A stretch of 64,000 bases of DNA from JAGRKR01 sp041397725 (GCA_041397725.1 JAWKVZ010000001.1:620001-684000), one strand, 5' to 3'; counted from the stretch's first letter, positions 17,551 to 26,395 are shown. Notes: generated from the sequence alone by a model not told the origin. Made by a program: numbers and translations.

Positions 17551-18690
17551 ATGTCCAAACGCGACTACTACGAGGTCCTGGGGGTGGCGCGTGGCGCCGG
17601 CGAGGGAGACATAAAGTCCGCCTTCCGCAAGCTCGCCAAGGAGTATCATCCCGACCGCAATCCGGACGACGCCACGGCCGAGCAGCGCTTCAAGGAAATC
17701 AACGAGGCCTACGAGGTCCTCAAGGACCCGCAGAAGCGCGCGGCCTACGATCAGTTCGGTCACGCGGCCTTCGAGGGACAAGGCGGCGGCCCCGGCGCGC
17801 ACGGCTTCGGCGCCGACTTCGCCTCCTCGATGTCGGATATCTTCGACGATCTGTTCGGCGAGTTCATGGGCGGCCGGCGCGGTCGTCCGCGCGGCGGCCG
17901 CGAGCGCGGCGCGGACCTGCGCTATAATATGGAGATCACGCTCGACGAGGCCTTCGCCGGCAAGACCGCCCAGATTCGCGTGCCGACCAGCCTCGCCTGC
18001 GACACCTGCACCGGCACGGGCGCCAAGCCCGGCACAAAGCCGGTCGCCTGCCCGACCTGCGGCGGCCTCGGCAAGGTGCGAGCCAGCCAGGGCTTCTTCA
18101 CCATCGAGCGGACCTGCCCAACCTGCCAGGGGCGTGGCGACATCCTCGAGAGCCCCTGCGAAGGCTGCAGCGGCACCGGGCGCGTCACCAAGGAGCGCAC
18201 ACTTTCCGTTTCGATCCCGGCCGGCGTCGAGGACGGCACGCGCATCCGGCTGGCCGGCGAGGGTGAGGCCGGCATCCGCGGCGGGCCGGCCGGCGATCTC
18301 TACATCTTCCTCTCCATCCAGCCGCACGAGTTCTTCCAGCGGGACGGCGCCGACATCTTCTGCAAGGTGCCGATCTCCATGGTGACCGCCGCGCTCGGGG
18401 GGCAGATCGAGGTGCCGACGGTCGACGGCGGGCGCACGCGCGTCAAAGTTCCGGAAGGCACCGAGACGGGCAAGCAGTTCCGCCTGCGCAACAAGGGCAT
18501 GCCGGTGCTGCGCTCCAAGGCGACGGGCGATATGTACATCCAGGTCGAGGTGGAGACGCCGAAGAACCTGACGCGCCGTCAGCGGGAGCTGCTGGAGCAG
18601 TTCGAGAAGGCGTCCAACACCGAGACGAGCCCCGCGTCTTCCGGCTTCTTCAGCAAGGTCAAGGAGTTCTTCGAGGGCAAGGGCAGCTGA
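17551..18690 (+). CDS. dnaJ: molecular chaperone DnaJ (Hsp40)
   Basis: Co-chaperone stimulating DnaK ATPase, 379 residues from the ATG at 17551. The J domain has the HPD motif at residues 33-35. A Gly/Phe-rich linker runs from about 75 to 110. Four CxxCxGxG zinc repeats are visible (CDTCTGTG, CPTCGGLG, CPTCQGRG, CEGCSGTG), followed by the two C-terminal substrate-binding beta domains. Length is standard. The coding sequence is separated from dnaK by a strong terminator. pyrF starts 39 bases downstream. Confidence 0.97.
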   Translation: MSKRDYYEVLGVARGAGEGDIKSAFRKLAKEYHPDRNPDDATAEQRFKEINEAYEVLKDPQKRAAYDQFGHAAFEGQGGGPGAHGFGADFASSMSDIFDDLFGEFMGGRRGRPRGGRERGADLRYNMEITLDEAFAGKTAQIRVPTSLACDTCTGTGAKPGTKPVACPTCGGLGKVRASQGFFTIERTCPTCQGRGDILESPCEGCSGTGRVTKERTLSVSIPAGVEDGTRIRLAGEGEAGIRGGPAGDLYIFLSIQPHEFFQRDGADIFCKVPISMVTAALGGQIEVPTVDGGRTRVKVPEGTETGKQFRLRNKGMPVLRSKATGDMYIQVEVETPKNLTRRQRELLEQFEKASNTETSPASSGFFSKVKEFFEGKGS

Positions 18691-18729
18691 GCCATCGCCG
18701 CCAGCGCCCGCCAGCAAGTGAGAGCACGC

Positions 18730-19437
18730 ATGAGCAAGCCTACTCCCAGGGACCGCCTGATCGTCGCCCTCGACGTGCCGAGCGTCGATCTCGCCCGCGG
18801 CCTCGTCTCGACGCTCGGCGACCACGTCACCTTCTACAAGATCGGGCTCGAGCTCGTGATGAATGGCGGCCTGCCCTTCGTCGGCGAGCTGGCGGACCGC
18901 GGCAAGCGCATCTTCCTCGACCTGAAGCTGCTCGACATTCCCAATACGATCACGCGCGCCGTCGCCAATGCGGCCGAGCTCGGCGCCACCTTCCTCACCG
19001 TGCACGGCACCGACCTCAAGACGCTCGAGGCCGCCGTCGCCGGTCGCCACGGCAGTGCGCTGAAGCTGCTGGCGGTGACCGTCCTCACCAGCCTCACCGA
19101 CCGCGATCTGGCGCAGCAGGGCATCGCCATGCCCGTCACCGGCCTGGTGGCACGGCGCGCCGAGCTCGCGCGGCAGTCCGGCTTCGACGGCGTCATCGCC
19201 TCGGGTCAGGAAGCGGCTGCCATCCGCGCCCAGAGCGGCGGGGGCTTCCTCATCGTCACACCGGGCATCCGTCTCGGCGGCTCGGCCACGGCCGACCAGG
19301 AGCGCGTCATGACGCCCTCGCACGCCATCGCCGCCGGCGCCGACTACCTCGTTGTCGGCCGTCCCATCACCGAGGCGGACGATCCTGCCGCCGCCGCCGA
19401 GCACATTGTCGAGGAGATCGCGGGCGCGCTCGCCTGA
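18730..19437 (+). CDS. pyrF: orotidine 5'-phosphate decarboxylase
   Basis: Last step of UMP synthesis, decarboxylating OMP. It has 235 residues from the ATG at 18730; a GTG 12 bases earlier is an alternative. The active-site tetrad segment FLDLKLLDIPNT carries the Asp-Lys-Asp pattern. RLIVALDVPS at the N-terminus and VTPGIRLGG plus YLVVGRPIT near the C-terminus bind phosphate. It follows dnaJ and precedes a DUF1330 gene. Confidence 0.96.
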   Translation: MSKPTPRDRLIVALDVPSVDLARGLVSTLGDHVTFYKIGLELVMNGGLPFVGELADRGKRIFLDLKLLDIPNTITRAVANAAELGATFLTVHGTDLKTLEAAVAGRHGSALKLLAVTVLTSLTDRDLAQQGIAMPVTGLVARRAELARQSGFDGVIASGQEAAAIRAQSGGGFLIVTPGIRLGGSATADQERVMTPSHAIAAGADYLVVGRPITEADDPAAAAEHIVEEIAGALA

Positions 19438-19476
19438 CGAGCGGCCGACCCGACGCAACCGAACCGGGAGAGGGAC

Positions 19477-19779
19477 ATGCCCAAGGGATACTGGATCGCC
19501 CACGTCACGGTCACCGACCCCGAGCGCTACAAGGACTACGTCGCCGCCAACGGTGTGGCCTTCGCCAAGTACGGCGCGCGCTTCATCGTGCGTGGCGGCG
19601 CCAGCGAGACCCGCGTCGGCGGAACCGGCGGCACGCCGCGCCATGTCGTCATCGAGTTCGACAGCTATGCGGTCGCGAAAGCCTGCTACGACTCGCCCGA
19701 ATACCAGGCCGCGGCCCGCATTCGCGACGAGGCCTCGACGGCCCACATCGTCATCGTGGAAGGCTACGACCCGTCCTGA
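19477..19779 (+). CDS. DUF1330 domain protein
   Basis: 100-residue dimeric alpha-beta barrel protein of the DUF1330 family: GYWIAHVTVTDPERYKDYV at the start, RHVVIEFDSYAVAKACYDSPEYQ in the middle (quoted FDSYAVAKACYDSPEYQ). The biochemical role of the family is unknown. RBS GGAGAG precedes the ATG. Its 3' end overlaps the convergent DUF167 gene by 16 bases. Confidence 0.88.
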   Translation: MPKGYWIAHVTVTDPERYKDYVAANGVAFAKYGARFIVRGGASETRVGGTGGTPRHVVIEFDSYAVAKACYDSPEYQAAARIRDEASTAHIVIVEGYDPS

Positions 19780-20105
19780 GCCAGTCGCGCCGCGAGACGC
19801 GCCGCCAGCGCCGTTCCATCGCCCGAGACCCGCAGGGACTTCAGGCGCGATTTGCCGCCCGCATCGAGCGCGACGGTCGACTTCGGCACGTCGAGCCACT
19901 TGGCAAAAACTGCGATCAGCGCCGCGTTGGCCGCCCCCTTCTCAGGCACCGCCCGCACGCGCGCCTTGAGATGCGCGCCGTCAGCCCCCTCCGCCACGCC
20001 ATCGATGGAATCACGGCCGGACTTCGGCGTCAGCCGCACCGCCACGGCGAGCCCATCGGCTGCGACGCGCCAGGGTTTGGACGGGTCCGCGCCGCCGCCG
20101 CTCAC
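19764..20105 (-). CDS. DUF167 (YggU) family protein
   Basis: 113 residues, starting at a GTG at 20105 that overlaps the yggT stop (GTGA). The upstream continuation of the frame is only a yggT shadow. The family core is visible as VRLTPKSGRDSIDG, then LKARVRAVPEKGAANAALI and SRLKSLRVSG. The function of DUF167 proteins is unknown. The YggT-DUF167 pair is conserved in many proteobacteria and is translationally coupled here. Confidence 0.85.
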   Translation of the reverse strand: MSGGGADPSKPWRVAADGLAVAVRLTPKSGRDSIDGVAEGADGAHLKARVRAVPEKGAANAALIAVFAKWLDVPKSTVALDAGGKSRLKSLRVSGDGTALAARLAARLAQDGS

Positions 20106-20398
20106 TGGAAGAGCGGATAGAGCCAGCCGCGCAGCACGACGATGCGGATGAACATCAGGATGAGGATCAGCACGACCGGCGAAATATCGATGCCGCGCAT
20201 GTCCGGCAGGAGCCGCCGGATGGGCCTCAGCAGCGGTTCCGTGACCGCGTTGAAGGCCGTCCACAGCGTGCGTACGAACTGGTTGTAGGGGTTGATCACG
20301 TTGAAGGCGATCAGCCAGCTCATGACGGCGCTGGCGATGATGATCCAGATCAGCAGGTCGATCAGGATGAAATCGATGAATTGCAGGACTGGAAGCAT
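20102..20398 (-). CDS. YggT family membrane protein
   Basis: 98 residues with two hydrophobic stretches (about residues 5-30 and 70-92) separated by the family motif INPYNQFVRTLWTAFNAVTE and PLLRPIRRLLP. Small inner-membrane protein of the YggT/YlmG family, linked in other organisms to cell-division or membrane-organisation genes. Its role here is unknown. It is first of a two-gene unit with DUF167. Confidence 0.9.
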   Translation of the reverse strand: MLPVLQFIDFILIDLLIWIIIASAVMSWLIAFNVINPYNQFVRTLWTAFNAVTEPLLRPIRRLLPDMRGIDISPVVLILILMFIRIVVLRGWLYPLFQ

Positions 20399-20502
20399 CG
20401 TGCGAACCGCCTTCGCTGACCTATTCCCGCAGCCTGTCTACCGACTCGGCGGCGTCGCGGCAAGGCGCGTGCTGCGGCGGATGCCTGCAACCGCCGGCTT
20501 GC

Positions 20503-20531
20503 TTGACAAGGTGGCGGCCGGTCCCCTAAAT
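20503..20531 (+). promoter_or_regulatory. promoter of tRNA-Ala
   Basis: Consensus TTGACA (20503-20508), a 17-base spacer and CTAAAT (20526-20531), with the mature tRNA beginning 15 bases after the -10. Confidence 0.72.
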
Positions 20532-20545
20532 GGCCGCTCGATTCC

Positions 20546-20621
20546 GGGGCCGTAGCTCAGATGGGAGAGCGCTGCAATCGCACTGCAGAGGTCAGGGGTT
20601 CGATTCCCCTCGGCTCCACCA
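20546..20621 (+). tRNA. tRNA-Ala (anticodon CGC)
   Basis: 76 bases forming a full cloverleaf. The acceptor stem is GGGGCCG/CGGCTCC (one G-U pair), and the D arm begins with GTAGCTCAG. The anticodon stem is CTGCA/TGCAG with loop ATCGCAC, giving anticodon CGC, which reads GCG. The T arm is AGGGG-TTCGATT-CCCCT. The CCA end is encoded (20619-20621). GCG is a favoured Ala codon in tuf here. Confidence 0.96.
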
Positions 20622-20756
20622 ATGAAATCAGCGAATTCCGCAAGACATCCGAAGTCGCGAAGCCTCTGGTCGCGCACCGGGACCAGTGCCCGCCCCCTTG
20701 CGCGACGCCCACGGATCAGATTGGATTCCCGGGTGGACGACACCGAGGAAATCAGC

Positions 20757-21023
20757 ATGAGCCGGGACGTCGATGCCGTGATCGCGGCACTCAAGGTGGT
20801 CTTGAAGGAAGCGGAGGAGCGCCAGAGCGAAGGCGGATGGTGGCCGGTGACGACGGTCAACCGCTGGATCGGGCGGCTGCCCGGCGCCGACGATGGACTC
20901 TGGGACAAGCTGATTCTGGAAGGCGACGAGGACGGCACGGCCGAAGCCCGCGACATCCTCATGCACGCCCGCGCCACGATCGCCTATCTCGAGGCCAACC
21001 GCGACGGCATCACCGGCGCATAG
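20757..21023 (+). CDS. small acidic protein of unknown function
   Basis: 88 residues from the ATG at 20757, preceded by GAGGAA at good spacing. The first part is helical and charged (AVIAALKVVLKEAEERQSEG), followed by a Trp-containing segment GGWWPVTTVNRWIGRLPG and an acidic helix. It has no signal peptide or membrane segment. I do not recognise the family. It lies 136 bases after the tRNA and has no cotranscribed neighbour. Confidence 0.65.
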   Translation: MSRDVDAVIAALKVVLKEAEERQSEGGWWPVTTVNRWIGRLPGADDGLWDKLILEGDEDGTAEARDILMHARATIAYLEANRDGITGA

Positions 21024-21050
21024 GACGCCCCTCGTTCTGCTTCATCTCCC

Positions 21051-21458
21051 TCACGCCAGCGGATCGGCCGCATACGTCGACACCTCCACGAGGTTGCCGT
21101 CGGGATCGTTGCAGTAGATCGAGGTCATCATGCCGAGCGCGCCGGTGCGCGGCCCCGGCCCTGCAGTGACGGCGATGCCGGCCGCCGCCCAGCGCTCCAT
21201 CACGGGCTTGAGGCTGCCCTCGGTGACGAAACAGAGATCGAGCGAGCCGGGCGCATCGACCTTGCAGGTCACCCAGCCGGCGTCGCCGGTCTGGCGCAGG
21301 TTGAATTTGTGCGGCCCGAACTTGAGCGAGATGCGCTCGCCCGGCGCCGACGGGCTCGTATAGATCTCCCGCGTGAAACCGAGCGCACGCTCGTACCATG
21401 AGGCCGTCGCCTGCACGTCGCGGCAATTCATGACGATGTGGTCGATGCGCACGATCAT
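21051..21458 (-). CDS. VOC family protein
   Basis: 135 residues. IDHIVMNCRDVQATASWYER at the start carries the first His ligand, and SIYCNDPDGNLVEVSTY at the end carries the Glu, as in glyoxalase/dioxygenase-like VOC proteins. It lies just downstream of the acyl-CoA dehydrogenase gene's start-distal end with no overlap. It is the fourth-from-last gene of a minus-strand run that begins at 24210. The substrate is unknown. Confidence 0.85.
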   Translation of the reverse strand: MIVRIDHIVMNCRDVQATASWYERALGFTREIYTSPSAPGERISLKFGPHKFNLRQTGDAGWVTCKVDAPGSLDLCFVTEGSLKPVMERWAAAGIAVTAGPGPRTGALGMMTSIYCNDPDGNLVEVSTYAADPLA

Positions 21459-21501
21459 GGCTGCTTGCTCCTCGGTCGGTGGGGCGTCCGGTGTGCCGGT
21501 G

Positions 21502-22680
21502 TCAGACGGGATTGCGCTCGATCAGCCGCCGGGCGATGACGAGACGCTGGATCTCGTTAGTACCCTCGCCGATGCAGAGCAACGGTGCGTCACGATAGAG
21601 ACGCTCGACGATGAACTCCTTCGAGTAGCCGTAGCCGCCGTGGATGCGCATGGCCTCCGTGGCGTTCTCGAGAGCCGCCTCGGTGGCGAACAGCTTGGCC
21701 ATGCCGGCCTCGAAGTCGGCGCGCTCGCCGCGGTCGATGGCGCGGGCTGCATTCTCGACCAGCAGGCGGGCAGCGGTGGTGCGCGTCACCATGTCGGCGA
21801 GCTTCAAGGCAATGGCCTGATGCTCGTGGATGTACTTGCCCATGGTCTTGCGCTGCTGGGAGTACTTGACGGCCTCGTCGAGGGCCGCCTGGGCGACGCC
21901 GACGCCGCGCGCCGCCACGTTGAGGCGGCCGAGCTCGAGACCGGAGATGGCGCACTCCATGCCGCGCCCCTCGACCTCGCCAATGAGCTTGTCGGCGGAG
22001 ACTTTGAAGTCCTCGAACACGAGCTCGGCGGAATCGATGCCCTTGTAGCCGAGCTTCTCGAGCTTCTTGGAGACGCGAAAGCCCGGCCCCTTCTCGGCGA
22101 GGAACATGGAGATGCCGGCCTTGCGCGGCTCGGCCGTGGGGTCCGTCTTCACGAGCAGCGCGAAGCAGGTGCCGTGGATGCCATTGGAGATCCAGGTCTT
22201 CGTGCCGTTGATGACGTAGCTGCTGTTGCCCTCCTTGCGGGCGGAGGTGCGGATCGCCTGCAGGTCGGTGCCGGTATCGGGCTCGGTCAGCGCGAGGCCA
22301 CCGCGCACCTCGCCCGTCGCGAACCGCGGCAGGAAATGGCGGCGCTGCTCCTCGGTGCCCATCTTGTCGACGATGCGCGCCATGATCAGGTGCGAGTTGA
22401 TGATGCCGGAGACGCTCATCCAGACACGGGAAATGCGCTCGATCACCTTGGCGTAGGTCGAGGGCTTGAGGCCGAGCCCGCCATACTTCTCGGGGATGAT
22501 GCAGCCGAACAGGCCGAGCTCCTTCATGCGCGCGACGATCTCCTCGGGGTAGATGTCGTCGTGCTCGAGCTTCTGGGCGTAGGGCGCCACCTCGCGGGCC
22601 AGGAACTTGTCCACGGCCTCCAGGATGAGGCGCTCCTGCTCGAGCTCATCGGCGGCAAGGCTGGTCGGATCGGCAGTCAC
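21502..22680 (-). CDS. acyl-CoA dehydrogenase
   Basis: FAD-dependent acyl-CoA dehydrogenase, 392 residues, full length. The FAD/substrate segment FATGEVRGGLALTEPDTGTD (quoted LALTEPDTGTD) and NGTKTWISNG are present. The C-terminal GEGTNEIQR holds the likely catalytic Glu at about residue 372, and IHGGYGYSKEF is typical of short/branched-chain or glutaryl-like members. The substrate is not certain. It follows an MmgE/PrpD gene in the same direction, with a terminator-like hairpin between them. Confidence 0.93.
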   Translation of the reverse strand: MTADPTSLAADELEQERLILEAVDKFLAREVAPYAQKLEHDDIYPEEIVARMKELGLFGCIIPEKYGGLGLKPSTYAKVIERISRVWMSVSGIINSHLIMARIVDKMGTEEQRRHFLPRFATGEVRGGLALTEPDTGTDLQAIRTSARKEGNSSYVINGTKTWISNGIHGTCFALLVKTDPTAEPRKAGISMFLAEKGPGFRVSKKLEKLGYKGIDSAELVFEDFKVSADKLIGEVEGRGMECAISGLELGRLNVAARGVGVAQAALDEAVKYSQQRKTMGKYIHEHQAIALKLADMVTRTTAARLLVENAARAIDRGERADFEAGMAKLFATEAALENATEAMRIHGGYGYSKEFIVERLYRDAPLLCIGEGTNEIQRLVIARRLIERNPV

Positions 22681-22713
22681 GGACGGACTCCAGTTCAGGT
22701 CGAGGAAAACGCC

Positions 22714-22737
22714 GCCCCGGCCGGCGCCGACCGGGGC
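22714..22737 (-). terminator. terminator-like hairpin between the PrpD-family and dehydrogenase genes
   Basis: GCCCCGG / CCGGGGC, 7-bp stem with a 10-base loop. On the minus strand it is followed by GGCGTTTTCC. It sits 22 bases after the MmgE/PrpD stop and 33 bases before the dehydrogenase start. Confidence 0.5.
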
Positions 22738-22758
22738 ATCACACGAGGCATCCCGCGC

Positions 22759-24210
22759 TCAGGCGCAGGCCGGCGAAAACACCTTGAGGGCGTCGGCACC
22801 CCTCGGCGCGCCTTCGAGACCGAGCATGGCGCCGGCCATGCGGTCCGCCGCCTCCTCGTCGCACGCCATGGCGACGTTGCCGCGGAACTTCTCGACGATC
22901 TCGTCGTTGCTGAGCGGCCGGTCGGCGGCGCCGCGATTGATGTGCTCGCGGTGACTGAGCTTGCGCCCGTCGTCGAGCGTGACGGTCACCTCCCCGGAAT
23001 AGGCTTTGGGATAGGGGCTGTCGACGTAGGCCCCGTAGCGCACCTTGCGGGTGAGTGCGAGGACGTCGGGGTCGGTGAGCGTCTCGGGCTCGAGCTCGGC
23101 GAGCGTGAAGCGATTGCGCACGAAGGCGGCCGCCGTCAGGTATTGAAGCGAGAACTGCGCGTCATAGGCCGTGGCCGGCGCCAGCTTCGGCGCTTCCGGC
23201 TCGCAGATTACCTTGAACACGCCCTCGGGCACCGTCGCCTCGATCTGGGTGATGCGGCGCCAGTCGACGCCCTGCTTGGCGAGCGCCAGCGCGGCATCGA
23301 TGCACCCGTGCGTCATGTGGCAGGCGGGATAGGGCTTGATCGCCACCTGCTTCAACTCCCAGACCTTGCCGAGATCCGCCGTCGCGAAGCTGTAGTCGGC
23401 GCGGCCGGCCTCCTTGCCGAGATAGGCGTTGAAGACGCCGAAACGCCCTTCGTAGGGCTCTGACGCGCCGACGAACCCTTCGCGCGCCATGGCGGCCGCC
23501 GTCAGACCAGCCTGCGCCGCCCAGCCCGGATGCAGGCGCTTGTTCCAGGCGCCGTTCTCGAGGAACTGCAGCGAGCCCGAAGCGAGCGACAGCGCGATGC
23601 CCTGGGCGTTGCGCATCTCCTTCTCGTTGAGGCCCATGAGACGACCGGCCGCGAGCGTGCAGCCGAAGACGCCGATCATGCCGGTCGGATGGAAACCGAC
23701 CAGATGGAACCCGCCCTGGGCCACCTCGCCGAGGCGCGAGGCGACCTCGACACCGATCACGTAAGCCGTGACCATGGCCTTGCCGGACGCGCCGACGTGT
23801 GCCGCCGCCGACAGCACGGTTGGAAGGATGCTCGCCGTCGGATGCACGACGCCACCCATATGCGTGTCGTCGAAATCGAGACCGTGGCAGAGGAAGCCGT
23901 TGACCATCGCGGCGTCGCGCATCGACAGCGCCGCGGGCATACCGAGCACCGGCACCGACCCGGCGCCGCCGAGGCCGCGCACCGCCGTCAGCATGCGATG
24001 GGCGAAATCGTAGCGCGTCGAGGCGACGGCGATACCGGCCGCATCCAGCATGTGATGGAGCGCGCGCCGGCGCACGGGCTCCGGGATCGCGTCGTGCCGC
24101 GTGCGGCAGGCGAAGGCGGCGAGCCGCACGGCGATCTCCTCGGCGTCGGGACGCGCCTTGGCCTCGGCCTCCGGCATCTTCTTCAACGCTGTCTGCGGCT
24201 TGCGAGCCAT
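22759..24210 (-). CDS. MmgE/PrpD family protein
   Basis: 483 residues from the ATG at 24210, preceded by GAGGAGA. Members of this family include 2-methylcitrate dehydratase and iminodisuccinate epimerase, so the reaction is open. Diagnostic segments are HHMLDAAGIAVAS, VNGFLCHGLDFDDTH, HPTASILPTVLSAAA and FHPTGMIGVFGC, with the helical half followed by KPYPACHMTHGCIDA. It is divergent from an MFS gene and upstream of an acyl-CoA dehydrogenase, suggesting catabolism of a dicarboxylic or branched acid. Confidence 0.88.
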   Translation of the reverse strand: MARKPQTALKKMPEAEAKARPDAEEIAVRLAAFACRTRHDAIPEPVRRRALHHMLDAAGIAVASTRYDFAHRMLTAVRGLGGAGSVPVLGMPAALSMRDAAMVNGFLCHGLDFDDTHMGGVVHPTASILPTVLSAAAHVGASGKAMVTAYVIGVEVASRLGEVAQGGFHLVGFHPTGMIGVFGCTLAAGRLMGLNEKEMRNAQGIALSLASGSLQFLENGAWNKRLHPGWAAQAGLTAAAMAREGFVGASEPYEGRFGVFNAYLGKEAGRADYSFATADLGKVWELKQVAIKPYPACHMTHGCIDAALALAKQGVDWRRITQIEATVPEGVFKVICEPEAPKLAPATAYDAQFSLQYLTAAAFVRNRFTLAELEPETLTDPDVLALTRKVRYGAYVDSPYPKAYSGEVTVTLDDGRKLSHREHINRGAADRPLSNDEIVEKFRGNVAMACDEEAADRMAGAMLGLEGAPRGADALKVFSPACA

Positions 24211-24334
24211 GTCGGTCTCCTCTCGAGCGCGTGCTTCGCGCACGGCGGCATCAAACGCCCGTTGCCTTCGTCGCGGCCGGGCCATATGGTCCGGACAACA
24301 CTAGCCAATCTCTCCGACCTGCAAAAGACGTCAT

Positions 24335-25603
24335 ATGCCCCCACCTCTGGCTTCCGACCGATCGCGTGGTCCGGGCAGCGCCTCACCCCGCCTGACGTCG
24401 CCGGGCGGGCTGCCGGCGCTGCTCGGCGTCGTCACGGGTGTGCAGGCGCTGGCGACCTTCTCCGTGCTGGCCTTGCCGCAGGTGGCGCCGACGGTGACCG
24501 CGAGCCTCGGTGTGGGCGCTGAGTGGATCGGCTACCAGGTGAGCCTCGTCTATCTGACCGCGGCCATCGCATCGGCCTCGGCCGGGGCCTTCGTGCGCCG
24601 TCTCGGCCCTTGCCGGGCCAGTGTCATCGCCCTGCTCATGAGCGCGCTCGGCATGATCGGCATCGCCTCCGGACATCTGCTGATGATCGCCGTGGCCTCG
24701 CTGCTCGTCGGCGTCACCTACAGTTTGACCAACCCTGCCGCCTCGCACCTGCTCATCCGCTTCGGCCCACCCTCCTACCGCAACGTCATCTTTGCGCTGA
24801 AACAGACGGGCGTGCCGCTCGGTGCCCTGCTCGGCGCCCTGCTCATGCCGACGCTCAGCCAGAAGTTCGGCTGGCAGACGGCCTTCGCCGGCGGCGCGCT
24901 CATGCTCGTCCTGCTGGCGCTCGTGGCCTGGCCGATGCGGGCGCACTGGGACGACGACCGCCAGCCCTCCGCGCCCCTGCGCGGCCAGCTTCTCGGCGGC
25001 GTCAAGACGGTCTACCGCAGTCGCATCCTCTGGGGCCTCTCGGTGCTCGGCTTCGTCTACTCGGGCATCCAGGTGACGCTGATGTCGTTCACCGTCACGC
25101 TGCTCGTCAAAGACCTCGGCTGGGACCTCATCTCGGCCGGCTACGTGGCGGCCGCCATGAACGCCAGCGGCGCGATCGGACGCATCTGCTGGGGCTTCCT
25201 GGCCGACCGGACGGGCAAGGGCAGTCTCGTGCTTATCGCCATCGGCATCGGCTCCACCTTCGTGGCCCTGGCCGTCTCGCGTCTCACCTCATCCTGGCCG
25301 ACGGCCGGCGTGACGGGCCTGCTCATGCTCTACGGCTTCCTCATCGTCGGCTGGAACGGCGTGTTCATGGGCGAAATCGCCCGCGCCTCGACGCCCTCCG
25401 AGGTCGGCGCGGCCACCGGCGGCGGCCTCGTCTTCTGTTTCATCGGCGTGGTCATCGGACCGACGCTCTATGCCTTGCTCTACAAGAGCATCGGCAGTTA
25501 TGCGCTGACCTTCGGCGTGCTCTCCGCGGTGACGCTGATCGGCTCTTTCAAGCTGTGGCTGGCGAGCCGCCCGGCCACGCCGGCCGACGTCAAGACCGGC
25601 TGA
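24335..25603 (+). CDS. MFS transporter
   Basis: 422 residues, 12 predicted membrane segments with a charged central loop at about residues 205-225 (WDDDRQPSAPLRGQ). The motif-A-like loop after helix 2 is weak (RRLGPCRASV). The ATG at 24335 has no clear Shine-Dalgarno; translation may be leaderless or start from a nearby codon. It is divergent from the MmgE/PrpD gene with about 124 bases between, so it may carry that pathway's substrate. That link is inference. Confidence 0.85.
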   Translation: MPPPLASDRSRGPGSASPRLTSPGGLPALLGVVTGVQALATFSVLALPQVAPTVTASLGVGAEWIGYQVSLVYLTAAIASASAGAFVRRLGPCRASVIALLMSALGMIGIASGHLLMIAVASLLVGVTYSLTNPAASHLLIRFGPPSYRNVIFALKQTGVPLGALLGALLMPTLSQKFGWQTAFAGGALMLVLLALVAWPMRAHWDDDRQPSAPLRGQLLGGVKTVYRSRILWGLSVLGFVYSGIQVTLMSFTVTLLVKDLGWDLISAGYVAAAMNASGAIGRICWGFLADRTGKGSLVLIAIGIGSTFVALAVSRLTSSWPTAGVTGLLMLYGFLIVGWNGVFMGEIARASTPSEVGAATGGGLVFCFIGVVIGPTLYALLYKSIGSYALTFGVLSAVTLIGSFKLWLASRPATPADVKTG

Positions 25604-25692
25604 GCCGTTTCGACCAGGCCGGCCCATTGCAGCGCCGCCGATCCCTCCGACCGCCCTGTATGCAGCGGCCTCGCGGCCAGCCCCCTCATTCC

Positions 25693-25744
25693 TGCATTGC
25701 TGCAATGCAATATCCTCGGTTTTGCAGCGCAATGTGGCATGCCA
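25693..25744. promoter_or_regulatory. cluster of palindromes upstream of the 70-residue gene
   Basis: TGCATTGC-T-GCAATGCA (25693-25709) is a perfect 17-bp palindrome. TTGC-AGC-GCAA (25722-25732) and the perfect 10-bp TGGCATGCCA (25735-25744) follow. All lie 41-92 bases before the next ATG, in the position expected of promoter or operator DNA. Confidence 0.55.
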
Positions 25745-25784
25745 TATTCCATGCAACGCCGACTCGCACCAAAAGAGGTGATCC

Positions 25785-25997
25785 ATGGCCACTCTCGCCA
25801 CGTCCAGCCACCACCACACCGCCATTCATCCGGCAACATCCGGCCTTCGCGGCGCTTTCGCATGGCTCTTTGCAGCCCTCGACAGCTTCCTGTTGGCCCG
25901 CGCGGCGCTCTCCCGTTACGAGGAGCTGCGCATGGCTGGCGTCCCGCAGGACAAGATCAGCAAGGATCTGCTCGAGAACTACTTCTCGAAGCGCTGA
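25785..25997 (+). CDS. 70-residue protein of unknown function
   Basis: Starts at an ATG with a strong ribosome-binding site (AGAGGTGAT). It has a His/Ser/Thr-rich N-terminus, a hydrophobic helix (GAFAWLFAALDSFLLARAAL, residues about 24-43) and a charged C-terminal helix ending DLLENYFSKR. There is no cleavage site, so the helix could be amphipathic or membrane-touching. A terminator 75 bases downstream and palindromes upstream make it a well-defined monocistronic gene. I do not recognise the family. Confidence 0.72.
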   Translation: MATLATSSHHHTAIHPATSGLRGAFAWLFAALDSFLLARAALSRYEELRMAGVPQDKISKDLLENYFSKR

Positions 25998-26071
25998 CGA
26001 CGGTCGGCGCGCGCGAGCGGCGCACACGAGGCGCCCTGCTCGCAGCATCTCACGTCTGAACCGACACAAGA

Positions 26072-26103
26072 GGCCCTTTCGGCGCAGGAGGGCCTTTTGT
26101 CTT
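26072..26103 (+). terminator. terminator of the 70-residue gene
   Basis: GGCCCT / AGGGCC stem with an 11-base loop, followed by TTTTGTCTT. Confidence 0.7.
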
Positions 26104-26201
26104 CGCCAAGAGGCAACGCCAGCCCCCCTTGCGGACCAGATCGGACCGTCGCCGGCGCGGGCGTGACCGAAGGCCGATTGACAGCCCCAGCCCCCCTCAA
26201 T

Positions 26202-26222
26202 AAAACGAGACACAACGTCTCG
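26202..26222 (-). terminator. probable terminator of pta
   Basis: CGAGAC / GTCTCG stem (26206-26211, 26217-26222) with a 5-base loop. On the minus strand TTTTATTG follows. It is about 175 bases past the pta stop. Confidence 0.6.
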
Positions 26223-26395
26223 CTTTCATTCGTCCTGCGCGCGATGCGCCGTTCGTGGCCACCGCAGTCCCAAGGCGGCTGCGACGCCCTGTCGTCACGC
26301 ACCCGTCGGACGCCGCCCGCACCGCTGCGCGGCAAGCCGAGGAGCCTGGATCCGTGCCCAGTCCGTCAGCGTGTCACCAGCGACGCCAGTGCGCC

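Larger units (their letters stand above)
25998..26395. other. 398-bp intergenic region with two terminators
   Basis: No gene supported. It contains the plus-strand terminator at 26072 and the minus-strand terminator at 26202. The rest is GC-rich, and its open frames lack coding character. Confidence 0.65.

Noticed and set aside
20546..21023. tRNA-Ala as an integration site for a mobile element
   Set aside because: No integrase, no repeat of the tRNA 3' end and no change in gene style downstream; the neighbours are ordinary chromosomal genes.
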